Under the pieces are notes generated by a model. The model ran no database searches, was not told the origin of the DNA, and saw only the letters and a list, made by a program, of their open reading frames with translations. A program made the translations under genes and the position numbers. This document shows, one piece after another, positions 1 through 9,024 of a stretch of 64,000 nt of DNA (position 1 is the stretch's first letter; each line of letters starts with the position of its first letter). This DNA comes from Petasospora fabianii (taxonomy: Eukaryota; Ascomycota; Saccharomycetes; Phaffomycetales; Wickerhamomycetaceae), in NCBI GenBank assembly GCA_022641835.1, contig CP048715.1, positions 806,001 through 870,000 on the forward strand, in the 5' to 3' direction.

Positions 1-465
1 TTGACTCTTTTATACTTTTCAGGTGTTTGCGTTGACAAATAGTTCCCATGTGCAAATCCCGAAACTCTTAGTAATATTTTGTGGGGGGGAGACATTTTAA
101 TGCCGCCAGTGAAACCTACCAGTCCGCCTTTTCCCGGGTCATGTGAGCTTGCGAAAATTACTAAGCTCTGTGGGCTTTGCAACATTACAACTGTGAATAG
201 CGTATTACTACCGGATCGGGCTTTGCACGCTGACAATTGACAGGGGTTAAAATGGTGGCAGCAGTGGTGGCGCACGCTACCTCCTATTGTCGACAGTCTC
301 GGTTACATAACCAGGAAACTCGGATCCACGGTATCCGAGACCCGAGACCTGTGGAAACGGTACGAAACTTCTATTACTACAAATATAGACATAACAGCAA
401 TCCTCAATAAATTGTGAAACCTTCATTCAAAGGATGAAGGGATAGTATACAGAGCCGCGTGTACC
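1..465. other. Intergenic stretch at window edge
   Basis: No convincing coding sequence, tRNA or repeat is visible. It lies downstream of the ECM4-type gene, which reads leftward and stops at 466, so it should include that gene's 3' untranslated region. Confidence 0.5.
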
Positions 466-1568
466 TCAGGCATCCAAAGGCAAGATGTGTGGCAAGGGAC
501 CAAGAGGGGTAATGTGGTGAGGGTTGATGCCAATGTGAGACTTGGTGTAATGGAACTTCATGTGGTCAAAGTTACAAGTGTCCTTGATCAAAGGACAGTT
601 CCAGTAAATCTCTCTAACCCACTTGTGGATATGTGGGAAGTCGAAACGGATCATACCAATGTTACACTTGAAGTGCTGCACATAGACTGGATCAAATCTA
701 ATGATGGTTGTAAAGACTCTGACATCGGTCTCAGTGAGTGTGTTACTGAGCAAGTACTTGATACCCTTGGCGTTGTTGTTCTTGAGGATGTTCTCAATCT
801 TATCGAGGTGAACAAACAAGTTTGTAACCTCGGCCTCGTACACCTCTTGCTTGGTGGCGAAACCGGACTTGTAAACGGCATTATTGATGTTCTCATAAGT
901 CAATGTGTTAAGGTCATCGATTTGCTTCAAGATCGAAGATGGAGCATAGTCGATAGCCTTGAGCTCTTCATCCTCAATGAGATCGTTGAACTCGGTGTTC
1001 AAGAATCTGATGATTTCGGAAGACTCGTTGCTGACGATTGTCTGCTCCTTCTTATCCCAGAAGACAGGAACGGTGAATCTGCCAGCGTATTCTGGGTTGG
1101 CCTTGTAGTAAATCTCTGACAATCTCTTCAAACCATATAATGGCTCCTCTGTGGATGCTGGACAGGGATCGTCGGCAGATGGGAATCTCCAACCCTTGTC
1201 ATCCAAGTGCCAATGGACAACACTCAATCCGATGATGGAGTCCTTGGAGACAGTGGATGTCTTAGGATCGAATCCCTTAACGAGACCCTTGGTGACCAAG
1301 TAGATAAGGACACGGTGAGCCCATGGACAAGCAAGGGAAATGTAGACATGGTATCTACCTTTCTCAGGGGTAAATCTGGAACCGGCCTTGGAGGAGACAA
1401 CGTCTCTGAAACTGGAAGCCCGTCTATTGAATGCACCGTCTTTTCCGGCAAAGTCGAGAATCTTCAAGGCTGCTTTTGGCTGGGATGAGGTTAGCATCTT
1501 TATTGTGTGGTAGACTGAAGGGCAAGGCAGTAGTGCAACTGCAGATAACTCACAGATGTTTTAGACAT
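466..1568 (-). CDS. ECM4: ECM4-type glutathionyl-hydroquinone reductase (Xi/omega-class GST), spliced
   Basis: Glutathione-dependent reductase of the Xi class, which reduces glutathionyl-hydroquinones and similar conjugates. The protein has the family signature CPWAHR, with the catalytic cysteine near residue 56, followed by an all-helical GST C-terminal domain. The unspliced frame opens at an ATG at 1497, but a better model adds a short first exon. Exon 1 is 1568-1554 (M-S-K-T-S). The intron is 1553-1480: donor GTGAGT, branch TGCTAAC, acceptor CAG, 74 nt, phase 0. Exon 2 is 1479-466, giving 342 residues. The ATG at 1497 overlaps the branch site, so it would be intronic. The family call is firm; the splice model is inferred from consensus sites and the preserved frame. 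Confidence 0.88.
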
Positions 1569-2877
1569 GATGATGGTGGAACCAAAGTTGTTGAGCGGTC
1601 TTTGATATGATAACAAGAGTCTCTAGAAAGTCAATTGAGTATCAAAGTGGCTGACTTGAATCACTTTATAAACCAAGAGTCGTAATGGGCGATGTGTAAG
1701 CAAGCGACGTTGCTGCCGCTCGATTTGTCACCTCTTAGCAATTTGAATCGCGCATGAGAGTTCGCCGCGAATGGAGCTTTAATGCGGGGAGTCTTGCAAG
1801 AGCTTTCGCTGTTGACTATTTCCAGTTGGTATACAGCTCTCTGATCTCTCCAGTAGTAATATTGGTGTAAAAGACGATTATTTGGAGGACGAATATGTGG
1901 CTTCGACTTGCTGAGTCGAATTGGGTCGGGACCGATACCTTCAAGTAGTACTATAGATTCAGATCTAGGCTCACCACCTGGAGGTCAGCAATGCATACAG
2001 TGGGTCATGTTTTGCACTATAATGATAGTTTCCAAGAAACATGTGGACTTGTGATATCCTCTGACTGTAAACAGCATAGGGTAACCAAGCGAGCTCAATG
2101 AATTAACCCAGAACCGTTACACAAAGGGCTGCCCCGAGGCTTAGATGATGTGCGATACTTCGGAACTCCGCAATTATGCGCATACACAAGGGTCCTGCTC
2201 CAAATATCAATTGAGCGCAGTTCCACAATTATCCATGGGGATTGGATCAAGAAATTGAGTGAATTAAAGAGTTTGTTGTGTGTATTTAATAGAGTCGGCT
2301 AAAGAGTGCTATTAGGCATTATCCGCTGTCTGACAAGCTAGTGACGCAAGTGTAACCTATAAGCTGTACCTTACGGTAGCCTGCTCTTTGACAACTGATC
2401 CAAAACCCGGACTAGCCTTACTACCGAGTCACCACTTCTGAGTAGTAATATCCAAGAAAATCCGCTACATGTCCTATACTTAGTCCTAGAAGCATACTCA
2501 AGCTCTTTGGCTCCCCGACGCATTTAATTCAACCGTGCACTGAATATGGCACGCACAATTAGGCGTACCCGGTAGAAACAAAGACACTCTACGGCTGGGC
2601 CACAGATGCCTCAAATTTATAGAAACTGGGGTGCAAAGTTTCGCACCATAGTGATCTTTCAGCCAATAACACTACAGTTAAATGTCAGGACCCGTACGAC
2701 CCAGTTGTTCATGTACGTCTGTATCTCAGGCTTGCTCAATTTCTGAGCTGAGATAGGGTCTCAATTATCAGTCAATACTGTCGACGAGGCTGTTACATGT
2801 TTAGAAAAGTCAATATAGCACGTGCGTATTGAAGAGTTTTATGGATTAGAAGAAATCTCTAACTTTGAGAATCAAAC
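1569..2877. other. Long intergenic region, no gene seen
   Basis: About 1.3 kb upstream of the ECM4-type gene and downstream of the GPI protein gene, both leftward. Only short, composition-poor open frames occur in it. I see no tRNA, repeat or transposon remnant. Confidence 0.5.
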
Positions 2878-3366
2878 TTAGATCAAGAAAGCAGCAGCTA
2901 AGGCAAGGGAACCGACCGAACCCAAACCAGCTGCAAGACCGAAAGCACCGTTGGTAGAAGTGGCAGAGCCTGCAATACCGGAAAGATCCTCAGATGCACC
3001 AGTCAAAGTCTTGGTATAGGTCTGCAGTTTTTGAGAGTAAGTGACAGTGGTGGTTATATCGTCGGAGGTGTTAGTGTCAGATGATGGAGAGGCAATACTG
3101 GATGGAAATGTGGTCGTCTTGGAGTAGGTCTCGACTACGGTTTTGGTGTATGTAGCGAGGGAGTTTTCAACGGTGAAAACGGTGGTTGCAGTACCCGAAG
3201 TTGGGTCAGTTGTGGCTTGGCCAGTGAAGACCTCTACACGAGTCTTGGTATAGACATTGCCGTTCTGGTTAATTGTCTTAGTCAAGGAGATTGTTTCACC
3301 AAAGGTGAGCGATTCAGCAGCTGCAAGAGCAGCGATTGGAGCGAGGGCAATGATATTGAACTGCAT
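2878..3366 (-). CDS. Small GPI-anchored cell-wall mannoprotein
   Basis: A 162-residue protein with the layout of a GPI cell-wall protein. It has a hydrophobic N-terminal signal (about residues 1-17, ending in an Ala-rich cleavage region) and a Ser/Thr-rich body with repeated Y-T-K-T motifs (TYTKT, TYSKT). Near the C terminus are small residues (Gly/Ala/Ser/Asn) suited to GPI attachment, then a hydrophobic tail ending AAAFLI. Such proteins are O-mannosylated and linked to cell-wall glucan. A strong TATA box lies about 70 bp upstream, fitting a highly or conditionally expressed wall gene. I cannot assign a specific orthologue. Confidence 0.8.
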   Translation of the reverse strand: MQFNIIALAPIAALAAAESLTFGETISLTKTINQNGNVYTKTRVEVFTGQATTDPTSGTATTVFTVENSLATYTKTVVETYSKTTTFPSSIASPSSDTNTSDDITTTVTYSQKLQTYTKTLTGASEDLSGIAGSATSTNGAFGLAAGLGSVGSLALAAAFLI

Positions 3367-3432
3367 TTTGTGTCCTGTGAAGTAGCGAGTAGACTCTTAC
3401 GACTAAGGAAGTGACTGCGTGGAAACATAGGG

Positions 3433-3447
3433 TATTTATATATATAT
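3433..3447 (-). promoter_or_regulatory. TATA box of the GPI protein gene
   Basis: Read on the minus strand, an alternating TA run resolves into TATAAATA, ending about 67 bp before the ATG at 3366. Sequence and spacing are those of a yeast TATA element. Confidence 0.65.
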
Positions 3448-4914
3448 CGGGACGGAAGATTTAGTATGCGGGCCAAGGGCTGTAGACTTGCAAGAATGGT
3501 CACAATTGTATAGACAGACCAATCATAAGATGTAGTTAGGCAATTGGTAATTCATTTCCGATGGCAAGAATTAACTGATGACGGAATTAGGACAAGTAAA
3601 AACACATCGATAGACCCTTTTGCATCACGCTGATCATCTTCTGGCTATGCTGCAAGCTGCGAGCTTTCCAAGACTTGTTCCCGTATCTTTTCAATCTTGG
3701 GGGACGTTGGTGCTGTCCTCATTGTTCGATATGTACAGACAACTATTGAGCTCTAGGCAACAATTGCATCAGTATAACATGACCATGCTACTCTTTACCA
3801 CCACAAGCCCACCAGCTGGGACCTTTCAACTGTCTTGAAGTGGACCCTAGAGCTAGTGACTCGGCCGAGCCAGCAACTTCCACCCAGGAAGTCATCGAGC
3901 GTCTCGGGAAAATTCCTCAACACCGAGATCCGGATAAATGAACTACACAGAAAACAGATCCATAACACCGAAAACAATACTCCATCTCGTAAGGAAATGG
4001 AGCACCTACTGAATGACTTGTAACTAATTAGCTCTGTGGAGAGATCTATGTAAGCCCTGCGCGCGAGACGGTGCTACGGGCATAGACGCCGTCCCTGTCT
4101 TCGTGGTGCTTATGAGATTGTGGGGTTCATTTCTCGAGTTATATCTCCGATATTAAGACTAGCCGAGAACCGTGAAGACATAGTCTGCTTCATTAGGGAA
4201 TAAAGGAAGAGTTGAGAGGCTATAGGAGATGATAGGGAAGGAACGGATTGAAGAGGTCTCAAAAGATCTGCACACCCTGGGCCCGAAAACTATAGTCGGC
4301 CCCTTCGCCTCCCCTTTCTCTTGTATGCAAAGAGTTACGAGGCATGAGTGCAGTTGTGCCAGCAGATTCGGGTGAGTAAGCGACAAATCCCGTTCCTTAG
4401 TGGCCATTATTGACCCTTGTCTACTGTGTCCTGTGCATTTGCGCGTGTGATCCCAGGCCATTTCATAAGATGCACCTCAATGTTGTATGAACCCTTGCAG
4501 TTCCAACCTCTTCGACACCTACCATACCCAAGATTTGTAAAAAGAGGAGGGAGATAGAACCTCCTGATTCATGCACCGGCTTTTCAAGTAATCAAGATGT
4601 CTTTATGGTAATCTTAGTGGAAGAAGAGTGAGGGTATCACACATCAAGTTCATCTGGCAGTAGTGTGCCATTTCACCTCAGGCGCTGTGTTATGAGGAAG
4701 CTCTTTCGTTTACACTGCTATCACATCCACTTGGCTCTTTTTCTTTCCGCTCTTCTCAGATTGATTGAAGGAGTTTGTGTCATGCACCTTGTATATTCAT
4801 AGATGTTCTTTGTCATACTCGGGTGAGTCCAATCTACGTTGCTTTCCGTGAAACCAAAACCTTTAACATAAGCGTATAACCAATCTAAGTTCTCTAAATT
4901 ATTAATAAATATCA
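3448..4914. other. Intergenic region, no supported gene
   Basis: About 1.5 kb between the GPI protein gene and the lipid-droplet hydrolase. Several frames of 60-100 codons exist but have low-complexity or atypical composition and match nothing I recognise. One frame of 64 codons (4913-4721, minus) starts on the stop codon of the hydrolase and is treated under findings. Confidence 0.45.
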
Positions 4915-5832
4915 TTAAGAGGAAGTGATATCCCTGATTCTCTTACTCGTCAGTTCCGCAAATTCTTTACTCTTCGAAACACAGAAGCTGTGTGTAAAGT
5001 CCCCATTGATATCAACCACAGCATTCTTACCACTCTCCTCCATAATCTTCACGAGCTGTAGCCTTGTATCATCTCTTACCCAGTGATCATTCTCCGCAAA
5101 GAAGGCCCAGATTCCGGGTCTTGAAAACCAGTGATCCTGATATTGCCAGTCACCTCTGATGGTCTTCATCTCCTCGGTAGCAAGACCAAGCGACTGTCTT
5201 ATGAAGCCGGGCTCTGTTATGAGAGTACTGGTGGCATCTTTGGCTTCCGGAATAGCATCCTTCAGTGCTAGTCCAATGAACGTATCTCTTATGTTACTCG
5301 GGAGACTTTTGACTAAATTTCCAGCATATCCTACATAGTAGTAGAACGATTCAAACATGCCTGTGATGGCAGAGAGCATCACGCCCTTCTTAGAGCGGTG
5401 AATATCCACAACGGTAGGTGTGATCATACCATACATGGTATACTTTGCCTTTAATGCATCGATGACTCGTTGCAAGATGTAACAACCGACAGAATGTCCA
5501 AAGATGAGAACCTCTCTGTCCTCCTCTCCACCAATGAAATGCTTGATCACGTGGATCTTGTGCTCGATCTGGTCTTGAAGAGTATAAATCTCTTCGTCCG
5601 GGCCATGCAGTGACGAGAATCCGGCATGTGAGATCCCCAGGATCTCAAAATGAGGGTAGTCAGCGTGAAGAAGATCTAGATAGGTGATGTAGTAGTTGAT
5701 GAAGCCTGGATTTCCCGGGATGAAGACGAGTAGAGGGCCCTTCTCCGTCGTTGAGGGCACGTGGAAGACCGTTGTGTTGACCGCACTCAAGGAGCGTGAG
5801 GGAATAGTAACAGTGAGAGGTTTGAGGGTCAT
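4915..5832 (-). CDS. Lipid-droplet-associated hydrolase (LDAH/DUF2305 family)
   Basis: A 305-residue alpha/beta-hydrolase of the LDAH family (PF10230; S. cerevisiae YPR147C, human LDAH), which acts on lipid droplets. The order of elements is right: an early GNPG oxyanion-type turn (about residues 40-43), the nucleophile elbow GHSVG with Ser114, and a C-terminal His in a THSF motif near residue 283. A hydrophobic central segment (about 160-185) may help membrane binding. The start has no competing upstream ATG. The gene is divergent from the small complex I subunit gene, with 185 bp between start codons, so the two probably share a promoter. Substrate specificity cannot be read from sequence. 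Confidence 0.88.
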   Translation of the reverse strand: MTLKPLTVTIPSRSLSAVNTTVFHVPSTTEKGPLLVFIPGNPGFINYYITYLDLLHADYPHFEILGISHAGFSSLHGPDEEIYTLQDQIEHKIHVIKHFIGGEEDREVLIFGHSVGCYILQRVIDALKAKYTMYGMITPTVVDIHRSKKGVMLSAITGMFESFYYYVGYAGNLVKSLPSNIRDTFIGLALKDAIPEAKDATSTLITEPGFIRQSLGLATEEMKTIRGDWQYQDHWFSRPGIWAFFAENDHWVRDDTRLQLVKIMEESGKNAVVDINGDFTHSFCVSKSKEFAELTSKRIRDITSS

Positions 5833-6017
5833 TAAGATCTTGAAGCAAGGCAGATCATGAGATGTGGACTAGAGAGATTGCAGTGATGGAACGCGCTCCA
5901 TCAACATTTCGCGAGACGTGGAATTCGCGGAAGTGGGGAAAGTCAAAAGCATACGACACACAACTTTCGTCTTTGTGGGACCTGAAAGCTTTACAAACGG
6001 ATCTCATAGGCGCATCA

Positions 6018-6329
6018 ATGAGTGAATATCCAGTCTACTTCAAGCAGCCGATTCGTGTGAGTTGATTATCTGGGTGGAACGCCCATCATGGGCGTCACTT
6101 TCACTAGAGTTTTACTAACAGACCCCGCACACAGTGGGCTCGCTACCATGCTCATAATAGACCACACATCTTCTTTAGTGTGCTCTTGGGTATCTCTGGC
6201 CCTATTCTCGCCCTCACAATGACTCCACTCAGAAGAAAGTATCTCTATGAGGATGATGAGCCAATCCCATTGACTTACCCTATCCCGACCGGCGCTAGAG
6301 ACTTGTCCTTGAAAGGGTACGATAATTGA
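6018..6329 (+). CDS. Spliced small protein like complex I 9.5 kDa subunit (NDUFA3/NI9M type)
   Basis: A two-exon gene found from splice signals. Exon 1 is 6018-6056 (13 codons). The intron is 6057-6134, with donor GTGAGT, branch TACTAAC at 6113-6119 and acceptor ACACAG. Exon 2 is 6135-6329, giving 77 residues in one frame. The product has a short N terminus, one hydrophobic helix (about residues 25-45) and a Pro-rich tail with PIPLTYPIPTG and a final GYDN. This layout matches my recollection of fungal 9.5 kDa subunits of NADH:ubiquinone oxidoreductase (NDUFA3 in animals), in the inner-membrane arm. It lies divergent to the LDAH gene. The gene structure is well supported; the family name rests on recall. 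If right, this yeast keeps complex I. Confidence 0.72.
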
Positions 6330-6612
6330 TGGCCAATGTCGACCCATTCATGCAGTTGGGTCTGCAATTATTTATTGTTCAACATGATTTGTTGACACTT
6401 CTCATTTATTTATTCCCCTATTTATTCAACATAAGAGATGACCCATGGTTTTGACAAAAACCGAGTAGTACCTTTTGCTGTCTGATGATCACACCTCCAC
6501 TACGCAAAACCTAGCATATAACTACTTTTTCTTTATCCATTTCTTGTCGTAATTATTTACATTTGCATTGGTTCATCCCTGGTCTTTAAGTTCTATGTAC
6601 ACACCGGGAACA

Positions 6613-7485
6613 TCACCATTTGTAATGACCATCCAACTTAAATCTCAACTTTTCGTTAGGCAACTGCATCTTAGCCTTTTGTCTCAACTCCTTCTGTTCA
6701 GCTTCCCATGCAAGTCTTTTTTTCGTAATTGGAGTCTTCAAGATGGCTCTGACATGGATGTATGGATGATGAATGATACCGGTTCTACCTCTACCCTTTG
6801 GGTCAACTCTTCTTGACCACCAACCATCTGAACCAGACCAAATTTGTGAGATGTAAAGCTCTTCTGGCTTCAGGCCAAGTTCTGGTGCATCCTTGATACC
6901 CTCCTGGAGCATCTGAGAGACTTCACGACCAATCTTCTTGGTATGGAACTGACCTTGTGTGATAGCATCGTGAACGTTCATGCCTGAGATTAATCTGAGG
7001 AAAACAGTAGCCTTCTTGACACTGTGCTTGATTCTGTAGGACTTGAGGTAAAGAGATGGTTCGAGGACGTTGATCTCTTCTTCTGTAAGTTTTAGTTTGT
7101 ATCTTTCACCATTGTCTAAGGTGATTTCTTGGTTGTTCTTAAAGAAACCATTCTGCTTGACGTTCTGTTCGTAAATCTGTTTCTTGAGCGGTGTGAGAAG
7201 CTTGTCTGTGGCTGGTGTTGGTTTGTGACCGATGTATTCCTGTAGTTTCATATCATTCTCAACTGTGACTTTGCTGACTTTGAAATTCTCATCTGTGTTC
7301 ATGGACTGGAGAGAATCACTGAAATCACGCTTCTTGGAGTTTTGTTCTTGAAGCTCGGTAACATCACTGAAGAGTGATCCTGAGCTCTTTGAAGCCTCTT
7401 GAAAGAGAAACTTGGATGTGTGTAGTTTTCTAGAAAGAGACAGAGTCTGGGGGACTCGCAGAGAGCGGAGCATACTCAAACTCAT
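6613..7485 (-). CDS. MRPL22: Mitochondrial large-subunit ribosomal protein uL22m
   Basis: A 290-residue protein with an N-terminal Ser/Leu/Arg-rich presequence (first 30 or so residues) and a C-terminal uL22 domain from about residue 130. The uL22 region includes the EEINVLEP and SLYLKSYRIKHS segments and the basic loop before the final strand. uL22 lines the peptide exit tunnel of the ribosome. The length is close to S. cerevisiae MRPL22. The gene is convergent with the complex I subunit gene (283 bp between stops) and divergent from the Yippee gene, with three CACGTG boxes between. Confidence 0.88.
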   Translation of the reverse strand: MSLSMLRSLRVPQTLSLSRKLHTSKFLFQEASKSSGSLFSDVTELQEQNSKKRDFSDSLQSMNTDENFKVSKVTVENDMKLQEYIGHKPTPATDKLLTPLKKQIYEQNVKQNGFFKNNQEITLDNGERYKLKLTEEEINVLEPSLYLKSYRIKHSVKKATVFLRLISGMNVHDAITQGQFHTKKIGREVSQMLQEGIKDAPELGLKPEELYISQIWSGSDGWWSRRVDPKGRGRTGIIHHPYIHVRAILKTPITKKRLAWEAEQKELRQKAKMQLPNEKLRFKLDGHYKW

Positions 7486-7599
7486 GGCTACAAAATGCTC
7501 TGGTTTCTTTACTATTTAGTGTCTCCTCGATGCCTTGCACTTGATGTGTCGGTGAACAATTTTTGTCGCGGAACCGTTGTGCGCGAAAATCCCCCAATG

Positions 7600-7683
7600 C
7601 ACGTGACCTCCTCTGTTCCACCATTTCTAAAAATCGTTAGTCACGTGATAAAAAAGACATCTGCAAGTCATGCCAGTCACGTG
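7600..7683. promoter_or_regulatory. Three CACGTG boxes in a bidirectional promoter
   Basis: CACGTG occurs at 7600-7605, 7642-7647 and 7678-7683, the last two in TCACGTGA/GTCACGTGAC contexts. In yeasts this core is bound by basic helix-loop-helix factors such as Cbf1 (RTCACRTG) or Pho4. The cluster sits 115-200 bp upstream of the MRPL22 start and 320-400 bp upstream of the Yippee start. Which factor binds is inference. Confidence 0.6.
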
Positions 7684-8002
7684 ACCAGCTTCTCTCGGCC
7701 GGGCTCTGGAACCTGGGCCCCCTCTCTCTCCCCCTCGCTCTCTTGTGCTTTCTTACCCTCTCGCCCCAACGCAACCTTGTACCCATTTGGACAGAGAGGC
7801 AGACATAATTGCAGTACACTGCAAGAACTGCAAGAGAAATACACAATCAGAGCACCAGCGGAGAGAGACACACACTGTTACTCTTTTAAATCGTACGGAT
7901 CACCCCAGAGGTGACACAATTTGACACATTCCTGATAAGGCCAGAACAGCTCACACAATTCACAGCGCCCCTCCCTCACTACGGATCCACACAGCAAGTG
8001 AA
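7684..8002. other. Remainder of MRPL22/MOH1 divergent promoter
   Basis: A pyrimidine-rich stretch (runs of CTCTC and CCC at 7720-7760) leads to the Yippee start. No coding sequence is supported. Confidence 0.4.
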
Positions 8003-8395
8003 ATGGGGCTCTATTACCAGAAACAGTTGGACAATAAGAATAACACACGGACCATCTATCGCTGTGCTGACTGCCATTCGCACATCTTTACCTCTGCCCA
8101 TGTGCAATCTGACAACTTCAACGGCAAGCACGGGCCAGGATTCCTTGTTTCACGCGTTGTGAACGTAAAGCCTGGCAAATTTGAGGCCAGAGAGATGCTA
8201 ACTGGGATGTATGAAGTATGTGATATCCACTGTCAACAGTGTGATCTCTATTTGGGGTGGAAGTATCTCCATGCTGACCGCTATGAGGAGAAGTATAAGG
8301 AGCACAGTTATGTAATGGAGTTGAGGGACCTTGATCATGATGACAAGGACAAGAAGATGACTAGACACTCAAACGTTTTGAATGTTTGGTATTGA
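8003..8395 (+). CDS. MOH1: Yippee-family zinc protein (MOH1-like)
   Basis: A 130-residue single-domain Yippee protein. Two CxxC pairs, C21/C24 (RCADC) and C77/C80 (CQQC), form the zinc site that defines the fold, and the family LGWKY motif follows the second pair. Length matches S. cerevisiae MOH1. In yeast MOH1 is stress- and stationary-phase-related, and Yippee proteins also occur as GID/CTLH ligase partners in animals. Its role here cannot be read from sequence. Confidence 0.88.
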   Translation: MGLYYQKQLDNKNNTRTIYRCADCHSHIFTSAHVQSDNFNGKHGPGFLVSRVVNVKPGKFEAREMLTGMYEVCDIHCQQCDLYLGWKYLHADRYEEKYKEHSYVMELRDLDHDDKDKKMTRHSNVLNVWY

Positions 8396-9024
8396 GTGAG
8401 TGTGCATTTGGCACTCATTTTTATAATAGTTTATGGCGAACTTGCGCTTTGCAAGGCTCGTGCTGGTTGGTATGGTTTCGTTTATATTACATTCGGTTTT
8501 TTGGTTCATGTGCAACCCCCGGCTTGGGGTGCACGCATTATGGCACTTGATGCTTTATTCATGGTTTAGTTTTTTTTAGTTTATAGGTTTTATACATGTC
8601 ATTCGAAGCAGTTTTGTACTCGTTGTAGAGTGGATGTGACGGTGCTGCAAGTATACGGCTTTGCATTTGACCAAAGTCTTCTAAACTTAGTTGACGTCGA
8701 TACTGGTTGTTACAAGCTATGATTAAGCAGCTTGCTATGAGACATCAACAATCTAGCAGCAGTTACAGTTTTAGATTAAAAGAATGGCTATATCGTATAA
8801 CTGAACAGGTATAATTGAAAATCATCGCAATATAAGCGTCATGACCCCCGCATACACATCTTTCCAGCAACAGCAAAAAAGCAAAAACGTATCAAACAAG
8901 AACTAGAAGATGTACAATACAACATTTATAATCAATTGGGAAAAAAGAACGAAGTGAAAAAAGCAACCACATATCCCACAAACAAGAAAACAACAAAGAC
9001 AAAATAAAAAAGTAAAAAGGCATA
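8396..9024. other. Convergent 3' region, no gene seen
   Basis: About 630 bp between two convergent genes, AT-rich towards its right end with T- and A-runs typical of yeast 3' untranslated regions. No gene is seen. Confidence 0.5.

Noticed and set aside
487-1119. Long plus-strand frame of 210 codons opposite ECM4
   Set aside because: It is the antisense of a well-supported gene with biased codons; the protein has no family features.
4159-4461. 100-codon minus-strand frame
   Set aside because: No family, no promoter, mixed composition; likely chance.
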